Positions 1-9,112 are shown, counted from the stretch's first letter. The stretch: DNA of 24,799 bases from SAR202 cluster bacterium (GCA_009392075.1 VFHG01000116.1:1-24799), one strand, 5' to 3'. Program-made: numbers and translations. The notes: generated from the sequence alone by a model not told the origin.

Positions 1-1115
1 TATCGCCGGTCCAAGTCCGCCACCGCCAGCACCACAGCGGCCCTCTCAGCCGGGCCCACGGTAATCGGGGTAGGTGACCCGGTTACAAGCGCAGGCGCAG
101 GATTGTAACCACGTATCATGCCCCACAAAAGCATCGCAGCCAGCGTCGCGCCCAAAGCGCTGGGGATGGCGACCTGCCAGAACTTGCCGCCAGTCACCGA
201 ATTTGAGAACCTGGTCCAGACTCCGGGCAACGGCAGGCCGGTTATCTCCAACTGTAAACCCGGGCCGGGAGGGATGTCTCTCGCTTCAAAGGCCCGGTAG
301 GAAGTTCCTTGGATGTTCACCGGGTCGATCCTCTCCAGGGATGGCACGTTTATATCCGTGAAGGTATCCGCCACCAACACCTGGAAGATTTCCGCCCCTT
401 GAGGCAGGCTCTGCCGGTAGGACAGTGTTTCCTCGTTAAAGGGAAAAGTATACGAGAAATCGATGCTATGGCCTCCGGGTACGACGGGCGAGGTTAGGGC
501 GAAGCCAGTGCCGATGGACACGATATCGCCGCCCGGCAGGTCGGATTGGACGGTCAACTCCGCCGGGTCCGGTGGCAGCGCAAACCGGAGAAAACTGATC
601 TGGTCGATGTTAGTCAGGTCGGGCATCAGCGTCCGGTCAGTGGGATTGTTGATACGGACAAACTCGATGACGCTGACCAGTTGTTCGCCCTTGTCCACGG
701 CAGCGATAACCATCACTTGCCGTTCAAATTCGATGATGGATGCATCTCGAGTCGTCTCGAAGACGGTCACCTCGATGTCTTCACTCAGACCACTGCGGTC
801 CAAAGTCGTTCCGTAGAAGACGCCGAGGTGGTCTACGCTGATGGTGTAGGTATCTCCGTCCCGGACCGGCACATCTTCAAATACGAACCTTCCCTGAGCA
901 TCCGGAGTCGTCTGTCCGGTACCCGACAACACCCCATCGGCGCCCGTGATCAGCATCAGCATGTTTAGATCGCCCGGGATCTCCGCGCCTTCTGTACCGT
1001 TCGCCACCTGCCCGCGGACATCGGTGCTCTCCTGGGCTAGAAGCGGGCTTTGGTCCACGGGCAATAGAAAAAGCGCCAACAACAAAACCGATAATATGGC
1101 CAGCTTCACGATCAC
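1..1115 (-). CDS. Secreted/membrane-anchored protein next to cytochrome c maturation genes (3' end outside window)
   Basis: The frame is open without a stop from a GTG at 1115 to the left edge (371 complete codons, C-terminus missing). Seen: an N-terminal hydrophobic signal segment (about residues 3-20, likely cut after LLAQ at 25-28), a beta-rich extracytoplasmic part of about 280 residues, and a second hydrophobic segment at about 313-334. A short helical tail follows, with the string AERAAVVLAVADLDRR at the edge. The first ~80 residues of the exported part (VRGQVANG... GRFVFEDVPV...) resemble carboxypeptidase-regulatory-like/transthyretin-like folds; this is inference. The tail resembles the ALADLDxxYExG helix of CcmI-like proteins. 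The GTG overlaps the TGA of the upstream zinc-ribbon gene as GTGA, so translation is probably coupled. A second GTG at 1109 is an alternative start. Function is unknown; a periplasmic role in haem delivery or cytochrome maturation is inferred only from position. Confidence 0.75.
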   Translation of the reverse strand, partial: MIVKLAILSVLLLALFLLPVDQSPLLAQESTDVRGQVANGTEGAEIPGDLNMLMLITGADGVLSGTGQTTPDAQGRFVFEDVPVRDGDTYTISVDHLGVFYGTTLDRSGLSEDIEVTVFETTRDASIIEFERQVMVIAAVDKGEQLVSVIEFVRINNPTDRTLMPDLTNIDQISFLRFALPPDPAELTVQSDLPGGDIVSIGTGFALTSPVVPGGHSIDFSYTFPFNEETLSYRQSLPQGAEIFQVLVADTFTDINVPSLERIDPVNIQGTSYRAFEARDIPPGPGLQLEITGLPLPGVWTRFSNSVTGGKFWQVAIPSALGATLAAMLLWGMIRGYNPAPALVTGSPTPITVGPAERAAVVLAVADLDRR

Positions 1116-1549
1116 GGCTGTGGCGCCATCTCTGCACCGCAATGGGGGCAAACGGCGGCGCCATCCAGTACCGATGCGCTGCAATTGGGGCAAACGGCGG
1201 CGTTTTCCAGGCCGCCCCGGGCCATCAGTATCTCCTGCTCCAAGACCCAGGCCGGGTCGCCGCGGCCCGCCTCCAGTTGGTCCCTGAGCACAGTGGCAGC
1301 CTGCAAACGATAGGCCTGGAACTGGGATTGAAAATCTTCTTGAGGCATCCGGCCCAGTTGGTACTCCAGGTCCAGCGTGGTTATGGCGTCGAATATATCG
1401 GCCAGGGCCCGGTCGTCGGTATCCGGGAGGGCAGCCTCGTCGACCACCTCAGGTTGGCGGCCGCGTAGGAATGCGTAGCAAACAACGGCGAAGCTGAAAG
1501 CCGCCAATACCGCGCCAAAGATGATGGATATGACGGTTTCCGCGCCCAT
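1112..1549 (-). CDS. CcmI-like membrane protein with C-terminal zinc ribbon
   Basis: 145 aa. One transmembrane helix at about residues 6-28 is followed by a helical segment (about 46-110) containing TTLDLEYQLGRMPQEDF. This matches the pattern of the N-terminal helix region of CcmI/CycH-type proteins (A.xDLExxYxxGxLxxxDY). The C-terminus has two CxxC pairs, C120/C123 and C134/C137, spaced like a zinc ribbon. CcmI normally presents apocytochrome c to the CcmF/CcmH haem ligation complex with TPR repeats. Here the TPR part is absent and a metal-binding ribbon stands in its place. The gene lies 31 nt downstream of ccmF in the same direction and its stop overlaps the next start. Real gene: confident. 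CcmI-like role: inference. Confidence 0.75.
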   Translation of the reverse strand: MGAETVISIIFGAVLAAFSFAVVCYAFLRGRQPEVVDEAALPDTDDRALADIFDAITTLDLEYQLGRMPQEDFQSQFQAYRLQAATVLRDQLEAGRGDPAWVLEQEILMARGGLENAAVCPNCSASVLDGAAVCPHCGAEMAPQP

Positions 1550-1580
1550 GGGACTCAGTTTACCAGGCTGGGCAAACGAA

Positions 1581-3578
1581 TTAGGCGGCCGAGGGACGGG
1601 AGCCAGGAGCGAAACGCCGTGGAGGTCGGGCCGGGACCGGTGCCCGGATCTTTTGCGGCCACAAAGCTATGACGGTACCCAAAACCATCACCGGGCCCGC
1701 CACCCACATCCACCAAATGAGCGGGTTAACCAGGATGCGGAAGCCTACACTGCCGTCGGGCAAATTCTCGCTTGGGACCATATACAAGTCTTCAACGGGC
1801 GTCGAGCGTATGGCGGCGGTGGTGGCAGCCATGTTGAAACTGGGGTAGAAGGCCCGTTTGGTCCGGATAGTATCCAGCAGTTCGCCGTCGCGGAACACCT
1901 GCACCGTGGACGTGAACTCGGTCCGGTTACTCTTCGGCACTTCGACAGTCCCCAAGTAGACCAGTTCATAGTCGTTGATGGTCGTCGATTCGCCGGGGCT
2001 AAGGACCACGTCCCTCTGAACTCCGAAGAATGACGTGCCCACGATCCCCAGGGTTACCATTACCACCGACAGGTGAACGATGTAACCGCCGTAGCGAGGC
2101 CGGTTGGCCGCTATAAGGCGCAAGAACGCAGTGACGTAGTTCTCCTCGGAATTGCGGTGACGGGAGCGCGTCCCTCGGAACCATTCCATCAAGATTCCCG
2201 TGGTCACGAAAGTCGCCAACCCAAACGCGATCAGCGCATAGTCCTTGTGCAGTCCCAACGCCGCCAATATCCCCACGGTCAACAGTCCGCCAACAACAGG
2301 CAGCAGCAGCGATCTTCGGAGGCTGGCCATGCCGGCTTTGCGCCACGGGATCAACGGGCCGACGCCCATCAAGAACACTAGACCTAGCATCAAAGGCCCG
2401 TTCACCTGGTCGTAGAACGGGCGGGCCACCGTTATCTCTTCATCGTTGGTCAACCGGGAGAGCAGCGGGTATACGGTTCCCCATAGAGTTACGAATGCGA
2501 TTGCCAACAGCAGCATGTTGTTGACCAGGAACGCCGCCTCCCGGGAGAGCATGGAATCGAGGTTTTGGACGCTCTTCAACAATGGATAACGCCAGATGAA
2601 GATGGCGAAAGGAACAATCACCCCAACCGCCAGGAACAGCAGGAATATCCAGCCCAACTGGGAAGCCCCGAAGGAATGGACCGAGGGCACCGAGCCGCCC
2701 CGGTTCATGAACATCCCATACAACGCCAACCCAAAGGCCACGTTTATCAAGACGATATTCCACATTCGGAACATGCCCCGCCGCTTCTGGACCATGATGG
2801 AATGAATGAACGCCGTGATGCCCAGCCAGGGCATGAACGCCGCGTTCTCCACCGGGTCCCAGAACCAGAACCCGCCCCAGCCCAAGATGGTGTAGGCCCA
2901 CCAGGACCCCAGGAGCAGACCACCAGCGAGCAATACCCAGGAGACCATGCCCCAGACCCGCCCAGCGTCCACCCATTCGTCCCCGGTCTTTCCGGCCAGC
3001 AGGGAACCGATGGCGAATGCAAAGGGCACGGTGATGCCGATCAGCCCGGCCATCAACGCCGGTGGATGGAAGAACATGCCGAAGTGGGTCAGCAAAGGGT
3101 TGATCCCATCTCCGTCTAGTGGCACGAAGGGCAGTTTGTCGAAGGGGTTGGCCATCACAGCCATGACGGCCACGAAAAAGGTCAGGGTCAGCATCAGGAT
3201 GGCAGTGGTGTACGGCAGGGCGTCTTTGAATTTCTCCGGGGCCCGCCAGACGGCGATCGACGACATGATAGAAAGGATGGTGGCAATATATAGCAGGGAA
3301 CCCTCGTTCCCGGCGTAAAAGGCCACCCAGGTGAACTTGTTGGCCATGGCGAGATCGCTGTGGGCCGCCACGTAGGCGATCTCAAAGTCGCGGCTAATAA
3401 AGGCAACGACCAGGCTTAGGGTAGCGACCATCAGAGCCAGGCCGGCTGCGTACATCGCCGATTGAGCGCTTTCCACCAACGCTGGCGACAAACGCAGCTT
3501 GCCGGCCACTGATCCCACCGTGGAATAAGCGGCCAAAGCCAGGGCGATCCAAAGGCTTATTGCGCCGAGGTCAGCCAT
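1581..3578 (-). CDS. ccmF: Cytochrome c-type biogenesis protein CcmF (haem lyase subunit)
   Basis: 665 aa, full length for the family. A polytopic inner-membrane protein with many hydrophobic helices. The haem-handling tryptophan-rich (WWD-type) segment is clear at about residues 226-251 (WWAYTILGWGGFWFWDPVEN), and histidines in helix-flanking positions such as FFHPPAL (H171) match the family. CcmF with CcmH attaches haem b from holo-CcmE to CxxCH motifs of exported apocytochromes in system I maturation. The start ATG directly abuts the ccmH stop (TAG-ATG). The placement fits the two c-type cytochromes, ActA and ActE, encoded just upstream. No ccmA-E genes are in the window. Confidence 0.96.
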   Translation of the reverse strand: MADLGAISLWIALALAAYSTVGSVAGKLRLSPALVESAQSAMYAAGLALMVATLSLVVAFISRDFEIAYVAAHSDLAMANKFTWVAFYAGNEGSLLYIATILSIMSSIAVWRAPEKFKDALPYTTAILMLTLTFFVAVMAVMANPFDKLPFVPLDGDGINPLLTHFGMFFHPPALMAGLIGITVPFAFAIGSLLAGKTGDEWVDAGRVWGMVSWVLLAGGLLLGSWWAYTILGWGGFWFWDPVENAAFMPWLGITAFIHSIMVQKRRGMFRMWNIVLINVAFGLALYGMFMNRGGSVPSVHSFGASQLGWIFLLFLAVGVIVPFAIFIWRYPLLKSVQNLDSMLSREAAFLVNNMLLLAIAFVTLWGTVYPLLSRLTNDEEITVARPFYDQVNGPLMLGLVFLMGVGPLIPWRKAGMASLRRSLLLPVVGGLLTVGILAALGLHKDYALIAFGLATFVTTGILMEWFRGTRSRHRNSEENYVTAFLRLIAANRPRYGGYIVHLSVVMVTLGIVGTSFFGVQRDVVLSPGESTTINDYELVYLGTVEVPKSNRTEFTSTVQVFRDGELLDTIRTKRAFYPSFNMAATTAAIRSTPVEDLYMVPSENLPDGSVGFRILVNPLIWWMWVAGPVMVLGTVIALWPQKIRAPVPARPPRRFAPGSRPSAA

Positions 3579-4232
3579 CTATCCGTTCTCTTCCTTCTCT
3601 GTCTGGCCCTCTGTCTGTTCAGGCACGTCGGTTCCGCGAGATTCTAAGGAATAACTAGGCTGGTTGGATGTGCCGCCGCGAGTCAGGTCCAGGTGGCGGT
3701 CTACCAACTGCAGATACGGTATCAGGCCGGCATCCTGGGCCGGCTGTGCCGTTACAAGCGCTGGTCTCTGGCGGCTCATCGACCGGATGATCAAGAACAC
3801 GGCCACCAACCCCGCACCGAACCCGCCAACGGGTGCCAGCCAGGCCACCAGATTTGCCCCGGTCTTGGGCGGGGCGGCTAGTATGTCCTTCCCGTAACGT
3901 TCAACGAAGAAGTCTAGTATCTCATCCCGGTCTTTGCCGTCGGCCAGCATCCCGCGGACGACGGCCCGCATCTGGAACGATATCTCCACCTGGGCCTGGT
4001 CGATGGTCTCGGCGGGACAAACGGGGCACATGATCATACGGTCGATGCCCTGGGCCTGGCTTTCGCTGTAGGAGCCTGTCGGCGGCGGCTCAGGAGTTTG
4101 GGCGTGCAGGCCGTTGACCTGGGCAAGAGACGCCACAATCAATAGAGTGACCAAAGATAGAGACAGTAGCACTCGGGAAGGGAGCTTGCATGGAGTGTAG
4201 ACCAGCGGGGCAAGAAGATTAGAAGGCTTCAT
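3579..4232 (-). CDS. ccmH: Cytochrome c-type biogenesis protein CcmH
   Basis: 217 aa from the ATG at 4232. Seen: an N-terminal signal/anchor helix (about 20-37), the redox motif CPVC (C69, C72) in a family-like context followed by S/T-rich helix residues, and a second transmembrane helix at about 127-149. The charged, low-complexity tail (about residues 150-217) carries no recognised domain. CcmH reduces the apocytochrome CxxCH thiols and works with CcmF in haem ligation. An upstream in-frame ATG at 4346 would add 38 residues and overlap actE by 53 nt. I prefer 4232 because it puts the signal helix at the N-terminus and removes the overlap. The first cysteine context is MCPVCP rather than the usual LRCPVCQ. 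Confidence 0.9.
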   Translation of the reverse strand: MKPSNLLAPLVYTPCKLPSRVLLSLSLVTLLIVASLAQVNGLHAQTPEPPPTGSYSESQAQGIDRMIMCPVCPAETIDQAQVEISFQMRAVVRGMLADGKDRDEILDFFVERYGKDILAAPPKTGANLVAWLAPVGGFGAGLVAVFLIIRSMSRQRPALVTAQPAQDAGLIPYLQLVDRHLDLTRGGTSNQPSYSLESRGTDVPEQTEGQTEKEENG

Positions 4233-4293
4233 ATATCTACCAAATCGGAAAACGCAGCCCCAGTGCGCTCCGGGTTTAAGTCGTGGTAATCGG

Positions 4294-4818
4294 TTACTTG
4301 GGTAGCGTCCCGATGTACTTGGCAATGGCGTTGCGCTCGGCCTCACTCAACAGCTTGCCAAACGGCGGCATGACCGAAGAGGGTCCCAGGGGCCGGGTTT
4401 CGGCTTCTAATCTGGACGCGATGAACGACACCGGTCTATTAGTTATGTTTGGGCTGACGATCGGCTCGTACCCGTAGTTTTCAATCATTTTCGCCAGGAC
4501 TGGGCCGGTGCCCTGGGCATCGGCGCCGTGGCACATCTGGCAGTTGACCCGGAAAAGGTCAGCGCCGGTATTGGTCACAGTGGAAACAATCGGCGGATAG
4601 AACGCCACGGCATCCGCCACACCGATCAAACGGGGCGGCTCGTGAGACCGATAGGACTGCTGGTAGTGCTGTTCATAGAAGATATCCAAGGGGTACGAGC
4701 CCTGGCTGCAACCGACAACCAGGATGCCGAAGAGCGTGGCGATCCCGATGAACCAGCCTTTCAGCCCGCGCTTACCTGTACCCGAATGAGTCAAATGTGA
4801 ACCAGCCCGGATTTTCAT
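4294..4818 (-). CDS. actE: ACIII monohaem cytochrome c lipoprotein subunit (ActE-like)
   Basis: 174 aa. A hydrophobic leader ends in a lipobox-like VVGC (C37), suggesting a lipid-anchored periplasmic protein. One haem-binding motif, CQMCH (C93, C96, H97), and a likely axial Met in the VMPPFG string (M150) define a class I cytochrome c domain. The segment YEQHYQQSYRSHEPP before it resembles the DMYDQPKYEP-type stretch of ActE proteins. Its role is to accept electrons from the pentahaem subunit and pass them to the terminal oxidase side. Start ATG and the actD stop overlap as TAATG. A 61-nt gap separates it from ccmH. The haem count and operon position favour ActE over a free soluble cytochrome. 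Confidence 0.88.
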   Translation of the reverse strand: MKIRAGSHLTHSGTGKRGLKGWFIGIATLFGILVVGCSQGSYPLDIFYEQHYQQSYRSHEPPRLIGVADAVAFYPPIVSTVTNTGADLFRVNCQMCHGADAQGTGPVLAKMIENYGYEPIVSPNITNRPVSFIASRLEAETRPLGPSSVMPPFGKLLSEAERNAIAKYIGTLPK

Positions 4819-5342
4819 TAAGCGGTCAGCCTTTCCTCTTTGCGCACCACGTCAATCGCGCCGGCCTGGGTGAGCAAAGCCTGTGTCTGTGTTAGTTGTC
4901 CTTCATCCACGTTAACCAAAACGCCGATGTAACCTTCGGTGATTCGAGTGTCGTACAGGCCCTGCTTGAACGAAGGCAGCCGAGACTCGAATATGATTCC
5001 AATGATGGTGAACACGATTGCGGTGAGCATGGTGCTCTCATAGGTCACCACAGCCATCGGAGGCAGCGACAAGATCGGTTTTCCACCCTGGGCCAAAGGG
5101 TAGGCCAACTGGGTCATGGACGTGAGCATGATGCCGACGGTTAGCCCGATGAGCGCCCCAACGAAGGGGAAGATATAAAGCCGGTGGCTCTCATGCCTCT
5201 CCCCGAATGCGCCCTCAGGATAGGGCGTGTCTGTTAGAAAATCGTAATCGGTCTGCGGGACTCCAGCCGCCTTCAAAGCGTCGCCGGCATCCGCAGCGTT
5301 GTCCGCGGTTTCAAACAGCCCTAATATTGGTTCTTTGGCCAT
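4818..5342 (-). CDS. actD: ACIII membrane subunit ActD (DUF3341)
   Basis: 174 aa. It begins with the family-like MAKEPILGLFETADNAADAGDALKAAG (a ferredoxin-like alpha/beta fold that compares two values across a cell of residues) and has two transmembrane helices at about 55-77 and 98-120. The C-terminal soluble part DTRITEGYIGVLVNV... is also typical. ActD is a structural subunit of alternative complex III with no cofactor motifs, and none are seen here. A good ribosome binding site (GAGGA, 8 nt before ATG) supports the start. It follows actC by 26 nt and overlaps actE by one base. Confidence 0.9.
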   Translation of the reverse strand: MAKEPILGLFETADNAADAGDALKAAGVPQTDYDFLTDTPYPEGAFGERHESHRLYIFPFVGALIGLTVGIMLTSMTQLAYPLAQGGKPILSLPPMAVVTYESTMLTAIVFTIIGIIFESRLPSFKQGLYDTRITEGYIGVLVNVDEGQLTQTQALLTQAGAIDVVRKEERLTA

Positions 5343-5368
5343 TTCAGTTTCCTCTAGATGCCTACTCT

Positions 5369-6760
5369 TTAGTCTTCCCGGAATACTGCCGGGACCGTCA
5401 CCCGGCCGATCTTAATCTCTGTTCTTAGGATCTCGCCCTCTTTTATGTCATAGAGCGGGATAAGGGGCACCACCCTAGCGATTGTCAGCATCAGCATTGA
5501 GACCAAGGCGAATGTTCCGACGATTATGATCCATTCAACCGGACTGGGCTGGTAGGTGTACCAGTCAAACGTTAGCAATTGCTTGCGGGCCAGACCGGGC
5601 ACAATGATCAAGAACCGTTCCAGCCACATCCCTATGTTCACGATGATACATGCCAACGACATGATCCAGAGATTCCTGCGGGCGCTCTTGCTCAACCAGA
5701 TGGCGACCGGTGCGAAGTAGGTCAACCCCACAAAGATCATCATCCAGATGTTCCATGGGCTGACCGTAAACTGGAAGTTCCTAACGGCTATCTCGTCTGC
5801 CTCGCGGCCGTAGAAGCCGAAGATCACTTCCATCACGAAGAAGTAGAACCATCCCGTGGCCACAACGATCAGAAGTCTAGCCAGGGCGTCGATGTGCTCG
5901 TGACGGATATAGTTCTGCCAACCGTAGATGTAACGCAGGATGATCAACACGAGTGCAACGGCGGAAACGCCGGAGTGCACCGCGCCCACCACGAAGTAGG
6001 GGGCGAAGATCGTTGAGTGCCAAGACTTAACCGAGACCGCCATACCGAAGTCCCAGGACACGATGCTGTGCACCGAGACGAATACGGGGAGAATCAGCGC
6101 TGAGAGGAGCACTCCAGCGATGATCTGGAGCTTCCATTGCCTGGCGTTGCCCTGCCAGCCCATCGCCAGCATCCCGTAGATACGGTGGCTAATGCCAGTT
6201 GTCCGATCCCGCAGCACCGCGAAGTCAGGAATCAGTGCAATCAGCACGAACAAGATACTTGAAGTTAGGTAGGTGTAAACGGCGCTGGGGTCCCAGACCA
6301 ACGGGGTCCGGATGTTTGGCCAGATGCCGCGGGCATAGTCATAAGGCACGAAAGGCAAGGTGTAGATCCAATAAACCGTGCGCCAGGGGCGGCCGGTATG
6401 GATCAGAGGCATGGTCATGGCCGTCATCAGCGAGAAGACGGTCAGTATCTCTGCTGCCCGTGTGGCGGGGCGCCGCCATTCAGCCTTGGACAACCGCAGG
6501 ATGGCCGACAGCATGACCCCGGCGTGGCTAATACCGATCCAGAAAACGAAGTTGGTGATGAAGAATCCCCACATCACCGGACGGTTCAAGCCGGTAACGC
6601 CGAAGCCCTGGTTGATCATGAAGCCAGCGGTGCTCATGGCGACAAGCACGATGAAACCAAGGACAGCAAGGGCTCCAAAGAACCACTTGGGTGAGTTCAG
6701 GATGCTGACCAGCAGCTCCCTGTTTACCTGTTTAGAATTTAGCGGTTTGCCTTCCTGCAT
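5369..6760 (-). CDS. actC: ACIII quinol-interacting membrane subunit ActC (NrfD/PsrC family)
   Basis: 463 aa with about ten transmembrane helices. The ActC-type stretch is clear: NRPVMWGFFITNFVFWIGIS (59-78), then H79, the WRRPATRAAE loop (95-104), and LIHTGRPW with H121, followed by an aromatic ARGIWPN segment. NrfD-type subunits bind menaquinol/ubiquinol on the periplasmic side and deliver electrons to the Fe-S subunit. Conserved charged residues inside helices are proposed to make the proton path of ACIII. A GGAG ribosome site lies just before the ATG. In the canonical ACIII operon actC follows actB directly; here the second NrfD-type gene is in between. Assignment of this copy as ActC rests on its better match to the ActC consensus as I recall it. 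Confidence 0.88.
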   Translation of the reverse strand: MQEGKPLNSKQVNRELLVSILNSPKWFFGALAVLGFIVLVAMSTAGFMINQGFGVTGLNRPVMWGFFITNFVFWIGISHAGVMLSAILRLSKAEWRRPATRAAEILTVFSLMTAMTMPLIHTGRPWRTVYWIYTLPFVPYDYARGIWPNIRTPLVWDPSAVYTYLTSSILFVLIALIPDFAVLRDRTTGISHRIYGMLAMGWQGNARQWKLQIIAGVLLSALILPVFVSVHSIVSWDFGMAVSVKSWHSTIFAPYFVVGAVHSGVSAVALVLIILRYIYGWQNYIRHEHIDALARLLIVVATGWFYFFVMEVIFGFYGREADEIAVRNFQFTVSPWNIWMMIFVGLTYFAPVAIWLSKSARRNLWIMSLACIIVNIGMWLERFLIIVPGLARKQLLTFDWYTYQPSPVEWIIIVGTFALVSMLMLTIARVVPLIPLYDIKEGEILRTEIKIGRVTVPAVFRED

Positions 6761-6787
6761 GATGCTCCGCCGGGATAAATGGTCGAG

Positions 6788-8218
6788 TTATTCAGGTTTG
6801 CCCAGAATCAGATATTCGCCACGCAGGAACTTGCCCCACTTTTGGTAGAGGGCGCCTTCCTTGACTTCCCATATCGCGAGAATCGGCAGCAGTCGCGTGG
6901 CCAACAGAAAGACGAAGACCGCCGCGCCGATTCCACCAATCACCATCAAGACGTCCCAGATATCGGGATAAACCGGCGCAGGGACATGCTCCATAAATCC
7001 CTGATACAGATTAGACCCAGGCGCGGCGTTGGCCGCTCCCACAAAGATTCTGATATTAAACATGATGCCGCCAATGATCACCAAGGCTCCGGCCAAGGCG
7101 GGGCCCCAGGCGCTGCGGCGCACCGGGTTCCAGATCAATACCGCGAACGGAAGGGCAAAGCTGAACGCCAGGTTAAACAAAAATACGATGGCATACGTGT
7201 CGGTGACCAGGTACTTGATAACGTTTTGTTCAATCTCCAACCGGCCGTACCAGAACGTGAGGAAGAAGGCGAACAGGTGGTAGACCCATAGCAGGGTTAT
7301 ACCCAGCAGCACCTTGCTGCCGGACCAGAAAGTGGACTTGCCGATGTACCCCTCGTAACCGCCCCACCGCCTGATTATGAAAAGCGTTACCAGAATCGAC
7401 CCAAATCCCATCTGGAGGCTGGTTAAGGTGTAGATCACCGGAAATATCGAGTCTTTCCAACCGGGGATCAGGCTCTGAGCGTAATCGGAGCTGATCAGGA
7501 ATTGGACGAAGATCAGAGTCATGAAATAGAAGGCGCCCAGCAACGCTAGACCCGCCTTCTGGGCGTTCCATTGGCGTTTGGTCCCGTACCAATTACCGGA
7601 CAACTTGCTATAGAGCCAACGCCTGAATCCGGTGGCGGTGTGCCGGCACTCTGCCATGTCCGGCAAAGCCGACAGCCAGAGGATAAACATCGAGGTCACA
7701 ACGACGCCGATCACTCCCACAAGGTCCCATGCGTGGGGTGCGCCGATGGGCCCCTCGAACCAGATCGTCCTTCTAACAGCTAATTCACCTCCGACGGCGA
7801 CCTCCGGATTGCCGATCGACGGAAGAAGGAACATCAGCGGGATGAACATCAATAGGTTCAATATCCCGACTATTGCGAACAATTCAGAGACTCGAGACAG
7901 TGGCCGGCGCCAGTGGCTCTTGGTGAACCGGAACGCCACGGAAACCAGGGGCGCCGCGCCGGTGACCATGAAAACCATAGAGAACACAGCCATGTAATAG
8001 CCCCAAGGGCCAATCTCGCCGAAACCATCGTCTGCGGCACGGGCGATGAAGCCCACTATGCCCAGGATGAACAGGATTCCGGTCGCCACCAACGCGATGG
8101 TGAATGGCTTGGGTGAAGACTTGGTCTTTTCCCCGACCTCACGGCTCATCACCGTGACATCGGGGAATACCCACATGCCAGCGTGTTGTCCGTGTCCTTT
8201 TGGTTCGGTAGCCGCCAT
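6788..8218 (-). CDS. Second NrfD-family membrane subunit of ACIII (ActF-like)
   Basis: 476 aa. A soluble N-terminus of about 38 residues precedes roughly ten transmembrane helices. It shares the general NrfD pattern with the neighbouring ActC (a FTKSHWRRPLSRVSE loop corresponding to SKAEWRRPATRAAE) but has diverged, and the extra segment around residues 128-165 differs. In characterised ACIII the second NrfD-like subunit, ActF, sits at the other side of the core and is not the main quinol site. It begins 4 nt after the stop of the Fe-S subunit gene. Its place between actB and actC departs from the textbook A-B-C-D-E-F order, so the letter F is by homology type rather than position. Confidence 0.82.
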   Translation of the reverse strand: MAATEPKGHGQHAGMWVFPDVTVMSREVGEKTKSSPKPFTIALVATGILFILGIVGFIARAADDGFGEIGPWGYYMAVFSMVFMVTGAAPLVSVAFRFTKSHWRRPLSRVSELFAIVGILNLLMFIPLMFLLPSIGNPEVAVGGELAVRRTIWFEGPIGAPHAWDLVGVIGVVVTSMFILWLSALPDMAECRHTATGFRRWLYSKLSGNWYGTKRQWNAQKAGLALLGAFYFMTLIFVQFLISSDYAQSLIPGWKDSIFPVIYTLTSLQMGFGSILVTLFIIRRWGGYEGYIGKSTFWSGSKVLLGITLLWVYHLFAFFLTFWYGRLEIEQNVIKYLVTDTYAIVFLFNLAFSFALPFAVLIWNPVRRSAWGPALAGALVIIGGIMFNIRIFVGAANAAPGSNLYQGFMEHVPAPVYPDIWDVLMVIGGIGAAVFVFLLATRLLPILAIWEVKEGALYQKWGKFLRGEYLILGKPE

Positions 8219-8222
8219 CTAT

Positions 8223-9053
8223 CTAGGCCTTTTCCAACGGGAACGGTTCTACTTTCTTCAGGTAGACCACGTTCGGCTTGGTTCCAATTTCCTCAAACAG
8301 CCGGTAAACCCGAGTATGGCTCTCATCAACGTGCCCGCCTTGATGACGAGTCTCGATCTGCTCGTTGGCCTCTTCAAAGTACTCTTTCACGGGACCGCTA
8401 TCATCATGTTGGTCTGCAAACTGTAAGGCGTTGGTTGGGCAGGACTGAACGCAAGCGGGCAGATAATTGCCCTCTTTCATCTGACGGTAATTCATTGTCC
8501 TTTCCCCGGCGGGAATCCGTTCTCCGGTCAGAGGCTCCAGACCCCGGCGCTCCACGTTGACCTCGCCACGGCGGAGGCGCTGCACGCAGAAAGAGCACTT
8601 CTCCATGATTCCACGGGTCCTGATGGTCACATCGGGGTTCAACTGGTTCCGAAGGCTTTTCGGCCAACTCGGCTCCCAGAAGTTGAACATGCGGACGGTG
8701 TAAGGACAGTTGACCGAGCAATACCTGGTCCCGATGCAGCGATTGTAGATCTGTACGTTCGCACCCTCGTCATTATGGTAGGTGGCGAAGACAGGGCAGA
8801 CCGGCTCGCAGGGGGCATTTTCGCAGTGCTGGCACAGGATCGGGATGAACTTGGCCTTAACGTTGGGGAACTCGCCTTCCCAATACCGCTCTATGCGGAT
8901 CCATTGGTAGGCCCGGCGCTGCTGATAGAACGACTTGACGTTGATGGGAATGTTGTTCTCTGCTTGGCAGGCAACAACGCAGGCCTGGCAGCCGGTACAC
9001 CGGTCCAGGTCCACTACCATTCCCCATTTGTGGTCTGCTCGCTTAGTTACCAT
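8223..9053 (-). CDS. actB: ACIII iron-sulfur subunit (C-terminal half of ActB as a separate gene)
   Basis: 276 aa of the DmsB/NrfC/PsrB ferredoxin type. Cysteines fall in five groups: C19/22/25/29, C74/77/82/86, C106/112/116, C153/156 and C201/205. The total is exactly 15, which fits three [4Fe-4S] clusters plus one [3Fe-4S], the cluster set described for ACIII. The three-Cys group CIGTRYCSVNC is the likely source of the missing ligand. It carries electrons from the NrfD quinol site to the haem subunits. In many organisms this domain is fused behind the molybdoenzyme-like domain as one ActB; here it is a separate gene starting 59 nt after the larger one. No signal peptide is seen, so export would need partnership with the Tat-bearing large subunit. 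Confidence 0.92.
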   Translation of the reverse strand: MVTKRADHKWGMVVDLDRCTGCQACVVACQAENNIPINVKSFYQQRRAYQWIRIERYWEGEFPNVKAKFIPILCQHCENAPCEPVCPVFATYHNDEGANVQIYNRCIGTRYCSVNCPYTVRMFNFWEPSWPKSLRNQLNPDVTIRTRGIMEKCSFCVQRLRRGEVNVERRGLEPLTGERIPAGERTMNYRQMKEGNYLPACVQSCPTNALQFADQHDDSGPVKEYFEEANEQIETRHQGGHVDESHTRVYRLFEEIGTKPNVVYLKKVEPFPLEKA

Positions 9054-9112
9054 CGGTTAACCTATCTATAGCTTCTTGGTCTATGTTTCTTGGTTTTCGC
9101 AACCAGACGCCC

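Noticed and set aside
74..1468. Several open frames on the plus strand opposite the exported and zinc-ribbon proteins
   Set aside because: They are antisense shadows of GC-rich genes and have no family-like sequence.
4233..4346. Longer N-terminus for CcmH starting at 4346
   Set aside because: It would overlap actE and place 38 unlike residues before the signal helix; the ATG at 4232 fits better.
6788..8218. Polysulfide/nitrite reductase membrane anchor
   Set aside because: NrfD family is shared, but the full ACIII gene set around it explains it.
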